DNA of 64,000 nucleotides from Bacteroidaceae bacterium (GTDB taxonomy: Bacteria; Bacteroidota; Bacteroidia; Bacteroidales; Bacteroidaceae): NCBI GenBank assembly GCA_024398615.1, contig JAKSIU010000004.1, positions 40,882 to 104,881 of the forward strand. The letters are read 5' to 3'. Both the position numbers and the translations under genes were made by a program. The notes beneath the pieces were generated by a model. It was given only the letters and a program-made list of their open reading frames with translations. It made no database searches and was not told where the DNA came from. How positions within the stretch are numbered: the first letter of the stretch is position 1; every line of letters begins with the position of its first letter. Positions 8,007 to 18,400 of this stretch are shown here, piece after piece.

Positions 8007-9602
8007 TCAGTGCAGGTACATTTCTTCATCATCATTGTTACGGATCTCAGATGCCCCTGTGTGTCCGTCTACCCGGTAGTCGGTTGTTATGAGTTCACCC
8101 TGTTCGTTCGTTTCACGTTTGGATTCGAATGCTGCTGGGGCAGCATCGTTTTCCGATATGAAACGGGCAAATTCCTTTGCACTTATCGTGATGGGTTCTG
8201 TCATGAACTCGGGTATGTTGAAAGCGAAAAGATGGCTGCGGTTGAATTCCGGATCCTTCTGCGGAAGCGCAAAAGGCTTGGAAAAATTGCCATTCTCATC
8301 TATATGACTGAAGTAGAGACGGGTGTGTACACCATCTTCGCGACGGGTGCTGAACATGACCCATTTGCTGTTGCTTGACCACACGTGATAGCTTTCTGCA
8401 TACTGGCTGTTGATCTCGTCAATACGGCGTGCTGTGCCCTTTTTGAAATCGAACAGGAACAGGTCCGATGCTATCTGGTCAAGCGGAAAAATGCCGTGAG
8501 TGCTTATGCATGTCATCATGTAGCGGCCGTCGGGTGACAGGCGTGGCCATGTCATGCTGCTGTCGGCTGCAACTGCATCATATACCAGATAGTGCGGTCC
8601 CCATGTGCGTGTGTCCGGGTCAAAAGGTTTGGCGTACAGATTGAAGTGCAGCTGTTCCCGATCCAGAAAGATCTGACTTTTGCGTTGAGGTCCGAACGGG
8701 GCCTCGTAGTGTGCCGAAACATAGTACAGAGTGCGTCCGTCGGCTGACCATCCAGGGAAACATTCAAGTTCGCTCGAATCGGTCTCTATTGGACTGACTG
8801 CGTTTTCGCGTATGTTATAGAGGACAATGTCATTCTCTTCGTCTATTACTTCAAGCTTGTCATGACTCATGGCATGGACCGACTGATGGGTCTTGTTGTT
8901 TGAATATGCAATGTAGTCATGTGTGGGATGCCAGGACGGATATACACCGGCTGACATGGTCGAGTCAGTTTTCATGTTGACTTTGCGCAGTTCATTGTCG
9001 AAATACAGAACCGTTCCACCCTTGAACTGACGTACATGGAACTGCATCTTGGATGCGCTGTAGTTGCCGCAGTGATGGCAGTTTATGCAGGTTCCGTTCT
9101 CGTTGTCCTGAACCATGGTGTTGGAGAAAAATGTCTTTTCCTGGAAGCATGTGATGTCACGCTGGCAAAGGTCCAGTATTTCGTAGGCTTCAACCGCAAC
9201 CGGAATACGACGGTAGGTTATGTATCGGTCTATCGGGTCATCGCTCAATGACATCGTGAATGGAGTCAGTGCGGTCCACTTGTCATTGTTCTTTGTGTAG
9301 ACCTGAACGAAAATTGAATTACCCTGACCGTTTGCAAGCTCTGACCATTCCTTCTTGCCCATAGTGACTTTTTGTCCCTTCTTCTCAACTGATACGCTGC
9401 CGTTCGTGAGAACGGTGAAATAGGCATCGGCTTCATTGTCTATCATGAAGTTGGTTGGGGCAATGTTGCGGGGAATGACCACATCGCTGTAGTCGGGGAA
9501 TATGCGGGGACTTTCATCTGAACTGACAGCATTGTTGCCAGGCTGTCCTGAACATGCAGCGGCAACCAGAGCGGCGATAATATATAAGGTGTTTCTTTTC
9601 AT
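8007..9602 (-). CDS. TolB-like beta-propeller lipoprotein with a CxxCH motif
   Basis: I start it at the ATG at 9602 rather than an upstream in-frame ATG, because only that start gives the lipoprotein signal MKRNTLYIIAALVAAACSG (Cys17) and it leaves an 8-bp gap to the preceding gene. The 531-residue product has PD40/WD-like blades (YPSWHPTHDYIAYSNN, GWSADGRTLYYVS, WPRLSPDGRYMM, VWSSNSKWVMFSTRR), as in TolB. About residue 170 it has CINCHH, a CxxCH signature that can bind c-type heme. The function is unknown. The neighbours, a DUF6057 membrane protein and an amidase, suggest an envelope role. The CxxCH could instead bind a metal or be fortuitous. Confidence 0.75.
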   Translation of the reverse strand: MKRNTLYIIAALVAAACSGQPGNNAVSSDESPRIFPDYSDVVIPRNIAPTNFMIDNEADAYFTVLTNGSVSVEKKGQKVTMGKKEWSELANGQGNSIFVQVYTKNNDKWTALTPFTMSLSDDPIDRYITYRRIPVAVEAYEILDLCQRDITCFQEKTFFSNTMVQDNENGTCINCHHCGNYSASKMQFHVRQFKGGTVLYFDNELRKVNMKTDSTMSAGVYPSWHPTHDYIAYSNNKTHQSVHAMSHDKLEVIDEENDIVLYNIRENAVSPIETDSSELECFPGWSADGRTLYYVSAHYEAPFGPQRKSQIFLDREQLHFNLYAKPFDPDTRTWGPHYLVYDAVAADSSMTWPRLSPDGRYMMTCISTHGIFPLDQIASDLFLFDFKKGTARRIDEINSQYAESYHVWSSNSKWVMFSTRREDGVHTRLYFSHIDENGNFSKPFALPQKDPEFNRSHLFAFNIPEFMTEPITISAKEFARFISENDAAPAAFESKRETNEQGELITTDYRVDGHTGASEIRNNDDEEMYLH

Positions 9603-9610
9603 AACCTGAA

Positions 9611-11560
9611 TCAGAATGTCTTGAGACCGCGGACAAAATAGTAGTAATAGTAGAACGTCTTGCCGAAATTGAGCCACATGGGGAATGAAGCTTCCTTCTC
9701 ACTGCGGAAACTGGAATTCATTGTATATTTCTGAAATGACTCATAACTGTCAGTGACGGATTTGTCAATTGGAATTCCCATGTCATCTTTTTCCAGACTG
9801 CTGTACAGCAGAATGGCTTCCTGTACGTTTTGGGGGAATTGGAGTTCGTCTGCCGTATCAATGTACTGTGAGAGGGCTTTCCAGAACAGTTCTATGTTTT
9901 GGGAACGCATTGCCCAGAATAGTGCAACCTTGTCGAACTGATGGGTTGACTGGACATCCCGATCATTGGCGAAATGGCTCATCAGATATGTTTCAATTTT
10001 TACGCGGTCATTTGACATGCGGTCATTGAAGCACATCAGTGGAAGTATATCCCTGTAAGGTGCTGTGTCTGATATGGCGTCACGATTGCCCGAAAGTATG
10101 CGTTGCTTTTTACTCCAATCGCGGAAGAACAGTGTCTTGTCCAGCTTGTCCAGGTATCTGGTGGCAAATTCGGTTTCATTCATTATGATTGCGTACATTG
10201 CCATGTATTTGAGCGTGCCGAAACACCAGCCATGCTCAACCTGATCCTCAAGACACCAGCGGTATTCCAGATTGGTCAGCCCGTAATTCAGATACAGCTG
10301 CCTGCCGGCCTGAAAGACCATCGGTATTTGAGTCCTTGATTTTTGTGGATGGGCACCATCACGTAAGGCAAAAGCCTGGTCCAATGCCTTGTCCTGCTTT
10401 ATGAATGCCAGGTCACGCAGCATGACCATCAGACGGGTGGGCTCAAAGAAGCTGTCGTCATATTCATCAAGAATGTTTTCATATACATCCTTGTCTTTAA
10501 CACCTGCAAGTTCCTTCTGACGCGTTTCGTAAGCCTTCTTCTCTTTGTCTATGTGTCGTATGGATGCTTTGAAATATATGTCAGATATTTTTTTCCAATC
10601 ATAGTTGTCTGCGGCAATTGACATCTCCAGTTCGGTTCTGAAATTTTCATCTTTAAACCAGAACAGTACCGTAGCTGCAACAGATAATGCAATAACGACC
10701 GCGTTTGCCAAGTTCGGATGTTTTCCATTGCCAACTGTATTCGCAAACAGACTGCACAATGATGCCATTGCGATTGAATAAGTCATGAGAATCCATAAAG
10801 GCAGACGTATCCAGACTGTCCATTCGTCATCGGATATGGATGGCAGTCCCATATACCAGCTGTCTGCCAGACGATATCTTGTGAACAGACCATACAGAAT
10901 AAAAGGTGTGACTATACAGAGGATTACGGAAACGATGGGGACGGTTATTCTCAATGCTCCGGTCGGCGCTTCTGTCCGTCCACTTTTAATGGGCTCCGAC
11001 GCCAGACCAATGCCGGCGGCAACTGTTCCTGCAAGTGCAAAGACTCCTGCAAGAATGTAGCCTGCAAAGGCCGAAATCGCCAGGATTGATATCCGTTGCC
11101 ATAATTTTGGGGCTTTCCAGGTGGCAGCCATAATGGCAAGCATGAGAAGATAGCCTAAAGTTGGTGCAAAGAAATAATCCTGACTTCTCATAATGAAAAT
11201 TCCATAGCCAAGTGACATGTTGGCAATGATCAGCAGAGCGACAGGGATTACGGCCAGTCCGGCAAATTTTTCTGGCAGTCCGAAAATGCGGATGGTCAGG
11301 AATCCGGCCAGGACCAGTAATGATACCCAAAGCAGAGCTCCAAACCAGGGAATATACAGGAACTGAGTGAAGAATGAACCGACCCAGCCCAGGAAACCTC
11401 CTGGAATGGTAAATGCTTCCTTTAAGAATGTCCAGTCAAAAAGAAACAGTGAAAGGTCACATGTCTTGAATAGGAAAGATTTACTTGCAAAGGCAAGGAT
11501 GGCCCATAGAATAATGGCTGCTGATACAATCGGTACGGCTTTCTTCATGTATGTTGACAT
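9611..11560 (-). CDS. DUF6057-like multi-pass membrane protein
   Basis: About 650 residues. The N-terminal 340 residues hold eight or more hydrophobic segments (such as VPIVSAAIILWAILAFA, ALLWVSLLVLAGFLTI, LAVIPVALLIIANMSLGYG). The C-terminal 300 are soluble and helical, rich in paired-helix patterns. It resembles Bacteroides proteins annotated DUF6057, whose function is unknown. I chose the ATG at 11560; 11548 (MKKAVPIVSA) is an alternative. In-frame sequence further upstream overlaps the promoter and is unlikely to be translated. It heads an operon with the TolB-like lipoprotein and the amidase. Confidence 0.7.
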   Translation of the reverse strand: MSTYMKKAVPIVSAAIILWAILAFASKSFLFKTCDLSLFLFDWTFLKEAFTIPGGFLGWVGSFFTQFLYIPWFGALLWVSLLVLAGFLTIRIFGLPEKFAGLAVIPVALLIIANMSLGYGIFIMRSQDYFFAPTLGYLLMLAIMAATWKAPKLWQRISILAISAFAGYILAGVFALAGTVAAGIGLASEPIKSGRTEAPTGALRITVPIVSVILCIVTPFILYGLFTRYRLADSWYMGLPSISDDEWTVWIRLPLWILMTYSIAMASLCSLFANTVGNGKHPNLANAVVIALSVAATVLFWFKDENFRTELEMSIAADNYDWKKISDIYFKASIRHIDKEKKAYETRQKELAGVKDKDVYENILDEYDDSFFEPTRLMVMLRDLAFIKQDKALDQAFALRDGAHPQKSRTQIPMVFQAGRQLYLNYGLTNLEYRWCLEDQVEHGWCFGTLKYMAMYAIIMNETEFATRYLDKLDKTLFFRDWSKKQRILSGNRDAISDTAPYRDILPLMCFNDRMSNDRVKIETYLMSHFANDRDVQSTHQFDKVALFWAMRSQNIELFWKALSQYIDTADELQFPQNVQEAILLYSSLEKDDMGIPIDKSVTDSYESFQKYTMNSSFRSEKEASFPMWLNFGKTFYYYYYFVRGLKTF

Positions 11561-11595
11561 ACCTACTTTTATTTTGTTAAGAAACAAATACTCCG

Positions 11596-11627
11596 TAAAG
11601 GTAGCCATTTCCTTAAAAATGGACAAA
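11596..11627 (-). promoter_or_regulatory. Promoter of the DUF6057/TolB-like/amidase operon
   Basis: Minus strand: TTTG at 11624-11627, a 20-bp spacer, then TACCTTTA at 11596-11603 (seven of eight to TAnnTTTG). It is back to back with the beta-galactosidase promoter, and the two -33 boxes are only 3 bp apart. Confidence 0.65.
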
Positions 11628-11630
11628 TGT

Positions 11631-11662
11631 TTTGCGTATTGCTTGATTTTGAGGTACATTCG
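11631..11662 (+). promoter_or_regulatory. Promoter of the beta-galactosidase gene
   Basis: TTTG at 11631-11634, exactly 20 bp, then TACATTCG at 11655-11662 (seven of eight). The predicted start near 11669 gives a leader of about 37 nt to the ATG at 11706. Confidence 0.6.
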
Positions 11663-11705
11663 CACTCAGGTAACCAATTGCAAAATCATACTAATTCATG
11701 CGGAT

Positions 11706-14700
11706 ATGAAAAAAAGTTCTCTTATGTTGGGGCTGCTGCTCGCAGCATCATCCATGTCTTCTGCTCAGGAATGGCTTGACCCTAATGTCAATCATGTGAA
11801 CAGTCTGGCTCCTGTGGCCGATTTCTTTGCTTATGAAAGTACAGCTCTTGCACAGGGCGGCGACAAGGCGGCATCGGACCGCTACATGTCACTTGAGGGT
11901 CAGTGGCGTTTCAATTTTGTGAGGAACTATTATGACCGTCCTCTTGGCTTCTATGAAAAGGAGTTCGATGACAGCCAGTGGGTGGATTTCCCGGTACCGG
12001 GTCTGTTCGAACTGAACGGATACGGCGACAGAATATACACGAACGTGACATATCCGTGGAACAACGAACATCGTGTCGATCCTCCATATATCGGTGAACG
12101 TGAGAATTATGTCGGCTCATACCGCCGTTCGTTCAGAATCCCTGCTGACTGGAAAGGTCAGAGCGTGATCATGCATGTCGGTTCGGCCACATCCAATCTG
12201 CGTCTGTGGGTTAACGGCCAGTATGTGGGTTACAGCGAGGACAGCAAGATGGAGGCGGAGTTTGACATAACCGATTTCGTCGAATTCGGACGTGACAACC
12301 TGATAGCCATGCAGGTCATGCGCTGGTGCGATGGCAGCTATCTGGAAGATCAGGACTTCTGGCGTTTCACCGGCATAGCCCGTGAGGTCTATCTGTACAG
12401 CCGTCCTGAGCGTCATATCCAGGATTATGGTATCATTACGAAGCTAGATGACAAGTATCGTAATGCCAAACTTGAACTGAATCTGCGTCTTGAAGGCCAG
12501 CAGCCTGGTGGACTTGAACTGCGCCTGCTTGATGCTGAAGGGAATCAGGTCCTTAAATCACAGAACATCTTCCGTGAGGGTGGAACCACAATGAGACTCT
12601 CCTTCGACGTTACCAATCCAAAGAAGTGGACTGCCGAGACTCCATACCTCTATACGCTTGAAATGAATCTCATTGACAACAGCGGAAAGACCATTGAGTG
12701 CGTAGATCAGAAAGTGGGCTTCAGAAGCGTGGAAATCAAAAACCGCCAGCTGCTGGTGAACGGACAGCCGGTCCTCATCAAGGGTGCTGACCGCCATGAA
12801 ATGGATCCTGTCGGAGGATACGTGGTACCTCTGAGCCGCATGATTGAGGACATCAGAATAATGAAGGAAATGAACATCAATGCAGTTCGTACAAGCCATT
12901 ATCCTGATGATCCGCGCTGGTACGATTTATGCGATGAATACGGCATTTATCTGGTCGCAGAGGCCAATGTCGAGGGACATGGAATGATGTACGGCCGCAG
13001 CCAGCTGGCAAAGAATCCGGATTACGCGCTGACTCATATGGAGCGTAATCAGTCAAACGTCATCACATATCGTAACCATCCTTCAATCATTGTCTGGTCC
13101 ATGGGAAATGAGACCGGCGACGGCCAGAATTTCATTGACTGCTACAAATGGATCAAGGATTATGACAAGACACGTCCGGTGCAGTATGAAGGTGCCACCA
13201 ATTCTCCGGATCATTGTGATATAGCCTGTCCCATGTATGCCGACTATGGTGCAATGGAACGTCATGAACGTGGCAATGACCCGCGTCCGTTCATTGAGTG
13301 TGAATACGCTCATGCAATGGGCAACTCCGAGGGCGGATTCAAGGAATATTGGGATGTCATACGTGCGAACCGCAGTGTTCAGGGCGGTTTCATCTGGGAT
13401 TTTGTCGATCAGGCCGTTTATGGCGAGAATGCTGACGGTGAGGTCATTTTCCAGTATGGCGGTGATGAAGGCCGATATCCCACATCGGACCAGAACTTCA
13501 ATTGTAACGGTCTGATAGCTCCTGACCGTCGTTGGAATCCGCATGCATATGAAGTGGCCTACCAGTATCAGAACGTATGGGTCGAACCCGTGGCTCTGGC
13601 AAAGGGAGAGGTTGAAATCTACAACGAGAACTTCTTTGTTGACCTTTCCGATTATGAATTGCGTTGGAGCGTACTGTATGACGGCGTGTCACAGGGAGTC
13701 CAGAGAGAAAAACTTCCGTACATAGGTCCTCAGGAACGCAGGAATGTAACATATCCCAAGCTGGCCAAAGCGCTGAAAAGAGCTCCCAAGGATAAGGAGA
13801 TACTGGTCAATTTCGAGATTTGCCTTATCCAGCCTACAGCTCTGCTCAAGGCCGGTCATGCAGTGGCATACCGCCAGCTGGCATATCGGGACTACAAGTT
13901 CTTTGACATGAAGGATTTTGGAACAGGTCTGGACGGCATGGAACCGGTCAAGATGGATGAGGCTGTTGCATACGTTACACTTGAGGCCGCCGGAATGAAA
14001 TACACTTTCAACAAGAACAGCGGCTGGATAGACTATATTGACATGGACGGACGCCAGATAAGTGAGAACGGTTTCCAGCTCAAGAGCGATTTCTGGCGTG
14101 CTGCTACTGACAATGACTTCGGGGCAAGTCTGCAGCGCAACCTTGCTGCTTGGAAAAATCCGGACATGCGCAGGACTTCGTTCGAATGCGGGCTCCAGGA
14201 CGGAGCCGCAATGGTATTCGTGAAATATGAAATTGCCGCGCTTGAATGCGGTCTGGAAATGACATACGTCCTGACTCCTGACGGCAAGATGAAGGTCACC
14301 CAGTCACTGCTGACACATGCCACTCAGGACAACCGCCGTATGCCGGATATGCTCCGTTTCGGTATGACCATGGTCATGAACCGCAATTTTGAAAAACTTG
14401 AATACTATGCCCGCGGACCTGTCGAAAACTACAGCGACCGTAACAGCTCCCAGTCTTTGGGATTGTTCAGCGAAAAGGTCAGCGACCAGTACTATCCTTA
14501 CATCAGGCCTCAGGAAACAGGTAATAAGACCGATGTCCGCTACTGGAAAGTTCTTGACAATAACGGTTGCGGACTTGAGTTCTACAGTGACATACCTCTC
14601 AGCATGTCCACACTTAATTACCTGACTTCCGATCTGGATGAGACTCCGGCCAAGCGCAACCTTCATGCCGGTGACGTGAAGCCGCGTAATCTTGCAGTGG

Positions 14701-14831
14701 TTCATATTGACCAGGCGCAGTACGGTCTTGCCTGCGTGAACAGCTGGGGCGCAACACCGCTTGACCAGTACAAACTGCATTACGGTGACCGCAGCTATTC
14801 GTTCGTGATCAGTCCTGTCCGTGCAAAGTGA
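11706..14831 (+). CDS. Exported beta-galactosidase, glycoside hydrolase family 2
   Basis: A 1041-residue LacZ-type GH2 enzyme. I start it at 11706, where MKKSSLMLGLLLAASSMSSAQ forms a signal peptide behind a good promoter; the longer upstream frame crosses that promoter. Domains in order are the sugar-binding jelly roll (about 50-220, including RWCDGSYLEDQDFWRFTGI), an Ig-like domain, the TIM barrel (about 340-620), a DUF4981-type domain, and the small chain domain (about 750-1030). The acid/base Glu is in VWSMGNETGDG and the nucleophile Glu in FIECEYAHAMGNSEG. It removes terminal beta-galactose from oligosaccharides or host glycans in the periplasm. No SusCD pair is nearby, so it is not an obvious polysaccharide utilization locus. 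Confidence 0.93.
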   Translation: MKKSSLMLGLLLAASSMSSAQEWLDPNVNHVNSLAPVADFFAYESTALAQGGDKAASDRYMSLEGQWRFNFVRNYYDRPLGFYEKEFDDSQWVDFPVPGLFELNGYGDRIYTNVTYPWNNEHRVDPPYIGERENYVGSYRRSFRIPADWKGQSVIMHVGSATSNLRLWVNGQYVGYSEDSKMEAEFDITDFVEFGRDNLIAMQVMRWCDGSYLEDQDFWRFTGIAREVYLYSRPERHIQDYGIITKLDDKYRNAKLELNLRLEGQQPGGLELRLLDAEGNQVLKSQNIFREGGTTMRLSFDVTNPKKWTAETPYLYTLEMNLIDNSGKTIECVDQKVGFRSVEIKNRQLLVNGQPVLIKGADRHEMDPVGGYVVPLSRMIEDIRIMKEMNINAVRTSHYPDDPRWYDLCDEYGIYLVAEANVEGHGMMYGRSQLAKNPDYALTHMERNQSNVITYRNHPSIIVWSMGNETGDGQNFIDCYKWIKDYDKTRPVQYEGATNSPDHCDIACPMYADYGAMERHERGNDPRPFIECEYAHAMGNSEGGFKEYWDVIRANRSVQGGFIWDFVDQAVYGENADGEVIFQYGGDEGRYPTSDQNFNCNGLIAPDRRWNPHAYEVAYQYQNVWVEPVALAKGEVEIYNENFFVDLSDYELRWSVLYDGVSQGVQREKLPYIGPQERRNVTYPKLAKALKRAPKDKEILVNFEICLIQPTALLKAGHAVAYRQLAYRDYKFFDMKDFGTGLDGMEPVKMDEAVAYVTLEAAGMKYTFNKNSGWIDYIDMDGRQISENGFQLKSDFWRAATDNDFGASLQRNLAAWKNPDMRRTSFECGLQDGAAMVFVKYEIAALECGLEMTYVLTPDGKMKVTQSLLTHATQDNRRMPDMLRFGMTMVMNRNFEKLEYYARGPVENYSDRNSSQSLGLFSEKVSDQYYPYIRPQETGNKTDVRYWKVLDNNGCGLEFYSDIPLSMSTLNYLTSDLDETPAKRNLHAGDVKPRNLAVVHIDQAQYGLACVNSWGATPLDQYKLHYGDRSYSFVISPVRAK

Positions 14832-14836
14832 CCGGA

Positions 14837-15406
14837 ATGACTGAAATGATCGGCCCGGAGCAGGCCGGAAACATATGGGAACCCGTCATCGGGCGGTATT
14901 ACAGTGATAACCGCCCGCTGATGGAACTGCTCATTACCCATAGCACGCTGGTGGCACGGAAGGCGACTGCAATTGCCCTTTCGCATCCGGAACTGGAGGC
15001 CGATGCCCTTTTCACATACCAGGCGGCCATGCTCCATGACATAGGGATATTCAAGACCGATGCCGCGCCGATACACTGTTTCGGCCCGCATCCGTATATC
15101 TGTCACGGCTATCTTGGAGCTGATATTCTCAGAAATGAGGGACTTCCAAGGCATGCTCTTGTTGCCGAACGTCATACCGGAACCGGGCTCACACTGGAAC
15201 AGATAATCGGCAGGAACATGCCAATCCCGCACAGGGAAATGGTACCGGTCAGCATAGAGGAACAGCTGGTTTGCTTTGCCGACAAGTTCTTCTCCAAAAC
15301 CCGTCCCACCCAGGAAAAAACGGTGGAGCAGGCAATTGCCAGCCTGGAGAAGTTCGGCCAGGAAGGTGTGGCGAAGTTCCGAGTCTGGTGCGATCGTTTT
15401 CTTTAA
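14837..15406 (+). CDS. HD-domain phosphohydrolase-like protein
   Basis: About 189 residues with an HD metal-binding domain: His in LLITHSTLVARKA, the HD pair in QAAMLHDIGIFKT, a further His-rich stretch (HPYICHGYLGA, AERHTG), and a distal Asp in LVCFADKFFSK. Such domains hydrolyse phosphate esters, often of nucleotides; the substrate here is unknown. A GTG at 14828 overlaps the beta-galactosidase stop, but I prefer the ATG at 14837 (14846 is also possible). It is probably translated from the lacZ message. Similar short HD proteins are common and unlinked to a pathway in Bacteroidales. Confidence 0.8.
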   Translation: MTEMIGPEQAGNIWEPVIGRYYSDNRPLMELLITHSTLVARKATAIALSHPELEADALFTYQAAMLHDIGIFKTDAAPIHCFGPHPYICHGYLGADILRNEGLPRHALVAERHTGTGLTLEQIIGRNMPIPHREMVPVSIEEQLVCFADKFFSKTRPTQEKTVEQAIASLEKFGQEGVAKFRVWCDRFL

Positions 15407-15453
15407 TTGGGCATTTTCACTGTGCTCATGGAGGTATTTTGCCATTTATTGTA

Positions 15454-15461
15454 TAATTTTG
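15454..15461 (+). promoter_or_regulatory. -7 element upstream of lptD
   Basis: TAATTTTG is a full match to TAnnTTTG but lacks a clear TTTG 19-21 bp upstream. The predicted start, near 15468, is only a few bases before the ATG at 15472, so the mRNA may be nearly leaderless, or translation may begin at the second ATG (15478). Confidence 0.4.
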
Positions 15462-15471
15462 CGCGCGAATT

Positions 15472-18400
15472 ATGAAAATGGCAAATTGGCTCAAACGGAT
15501 TCAGCCGGCAATCAATATGCCGGTCCTGTTGGCGCTGACTCTTTTTCTCTCAAACTGTTCTGTAGGAAGAAGAGTGGAGGGCAGTGGCACTGCAGGCCTG
15601 CCATCCGACAGTGTCATAGAGTCCGACAGTGTCATAGAGTCCGACGTCATTCCTTTGGAGCCCGTTATACCCGATTCCCTGGTGACAGGTGAAGCGCAGC
15701 CTGTCCAGCCTGAAGCTCCTGTTCTTCCGGATAGCACCGAATCAGTTTTACAGGACAGTACTCTGCTTGAAATTCAGACACCCGACAGTCTGGCATTTGA
15801 CAGTCTGGCACTTGACAGCCTGGCATCGGACAGTCTGGTGCTTGACAGCATTGCTTCTGACAGTCTGGTTCCTGACAGCCTGCTTCAGTCCGGCATTCGA
15901 GTGAAGGATGCTCTTGATGACCCTGTAATCTACGAGTCCAAGGATTCCATGACCTGGATAAGAGGAGGGTATGCATCGCTTTTCGGTGAAGGTAAAGTCA
16001 ATTATCAGAATATTGAACTGACAGCTGCGGTCATCAGAATGCAGGTCGACAGCAGCCTGGTCTATGCAGACGGAGTGCAGGACAGCACGGGCGAGTGGAT
16101 TGGCGCTCCGGTCTTCAATGATGGCAATACCCCATACAATTCCAACCATCTGAGCTACAATTTCAAGTCGGAAAAGGGCTATATCAATGAAATCATTACC
16201 CAACAGGGTGAGGGCTACATGACCAGCAGTCAGGCAAAGAAAGGCCCTGATGGCGAGTATTTCATTGAAGACGGCATCTACACCACCTGTGAAAATCAGG
16301 ATGATCCGCATTTCAACATCCGCATTACCCGTGCCAAGGTCAGACCGGGTCGTGACGTGGTTTTCGGCCCTTCGTATTTAGAGGTCATGGGCGTTCCGCT
16401 TCCGCTGTTCCTGCCTTTCGGATTCTTCCCGTTTACGGAAAGCGATTATGCTTCGGGCATTATCATGCCAAGCTACGGTGATGAAATGGAACGTGGCTTC
16501 TATCTCAAGGATGGCGGTTATTACTTCGCTTTTTCCGATTTCTTTGACCTGAAGGTCCTGGGTGAGGTCTTCACCAAAGGTTCGTGGGGCGTATCGGCCG
16601 AAACACGCTATAAGAAACGCTACAAGTTTACCGGTAATGTCTACGTGAGTTCGCTTACGACAAAACTGGGTGACAAAGGTCTTCCTGACTTTTCCGTATC
16701 CAAGGATTTCAAGGTGCGGTGGACGCATAGCCAGGATTCAAAGGCCAATCCGTTGCAGAACTTCTCCGCCAGCGTCAACTATGCCACCCAGAGTTACGAA
16801 ACGTCGAATCTGACAAGCCTTTACAACCCCTCACTGAGGTCCCAGAGCACCAGAACTTCAAGTGTCAGCTATTCACGCAATTTCCCTGACATCGGCCTTT
16901 CGCTTTCCTCATCCATGAACCTTTCGCAGAACATGCGTGATTCCACCTTGTCGGTGTCACTTCCTTCGCTGAACCTTTCACTGCAGCGCGTTTATCCCTT
17001 CAAGAAAAAGAAGGCCGCCGGTTCCGAGAAGTGGTACGAAAAGATATCATTCACATATTCAGGCTCCCTCTCGAACAGCATTACCTGCAAGGAGGACGAA
17101 CTCTTGCACAAGAATCTTCTCACAGACTGGAAAAACGGCATGAAGCACTCCATTCCTGTCAGCGCGACATTCCAGATACTGAATAACATCAACGTGACTC
17201 CCTCATTCAACTATTCGTCACGCTGGTATTCGTATAAGGTCAACCAACGTTGGGATGATATGCTCGGCATGGCGGTGCGTGATACGGTCTATGGCTTCAA
17301 CCGCGTGTATGACTACAACATGAGCGTCAGTGCCAATACGAAACTGTATGGAATGTATCTGCCTACAGATCTTTGGAAAAGGTTGTTCTCTGACAGGCTT
17401 GTCGCGGTGCGCCATGTGTTCACTCCGACAGTCAGCTACAGCATGACCCCTGATTTCGGTGCGGCACGCTTCGGATACTACGACACCTATGTCTATACCG
17501 ACAAGAACGGTGAAGTCCGTACCGTAGAGTATTCGCCCTACCAGAGCGGAATGTATGGCGTTCCTGGGAAGGGCAGATCGGGAAGCGTTTCGCTCAGTGT
17601 GGACAACAATCTTGAAATGAAGGTACATCCGTCAGGCGATTCCATACAGACCAAGGTCGTCTCGCTGATTGACCAGCTGGGCGCTTCGATTTCGTATAAT
17701 ATGGCGGCGAAGACAAAGCCGTGGAGCAACCTGAGCACCAGGATCCGTCTCAAATTCGGAAAGAGCTATACCTTTAATCTGAATGCGGTCTTTGCCACAT
17801 ACGCCTATGAGTTCAATGACCAGGGAAAGGTCGTTGTGGGTGACCGTACCGAATGGTCCTACGGAAGGTTCGGACGTTTCCAGGGAATGAGCCAGAATTT
17901 CTCCTACACATTCAACAACAATACTCTCAATGATCTGAGCGAGAGATGGCATAAACTGACATCCATGTTCTCCGGTTCGGAGTCCGATGACGGGGAATCA
18001 GACGAAGATTCCGGTTTGGCCGAAAGCCAGGACCGCCGTCCGGCATCATCTTCCAGATCGCGTTCCGGTGCTTCATCGTCAGGCAAGACTCAGGCAAAGA
18101 CCGATGAGGACGGATACGTGGAATATTCTCTTCCATGGTCGTTGTCGCTTTCATACGGCATCAGCATGAAGGAAGATACCAAGGCCGAAATCAATCCAAA
18201 GCGGATGCGCTATCCATGGGGATTCACCCACAGCCTGAATATGTCCGGCAATCTGAAACTTACCAATAAGTGGAACTTCAATTTCTCGTCCGGATGGGAT
18301 TTCGTCTATCATGACTTTACAATGACAACAATGAACTTCTCCCGTGACCTGCATTGCTTCAACATGTCGTGCAGTATGGTTCTGAAGCCGTATGTTTCAT

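Noticed and set aside
11367-11705. 113 extra N-terminal codons for the beta-galactosidase
   Set aside because: They cross the divergent promoters and overlap the neighbouring membrane-protein gene; the signal peptide starts at 11706.
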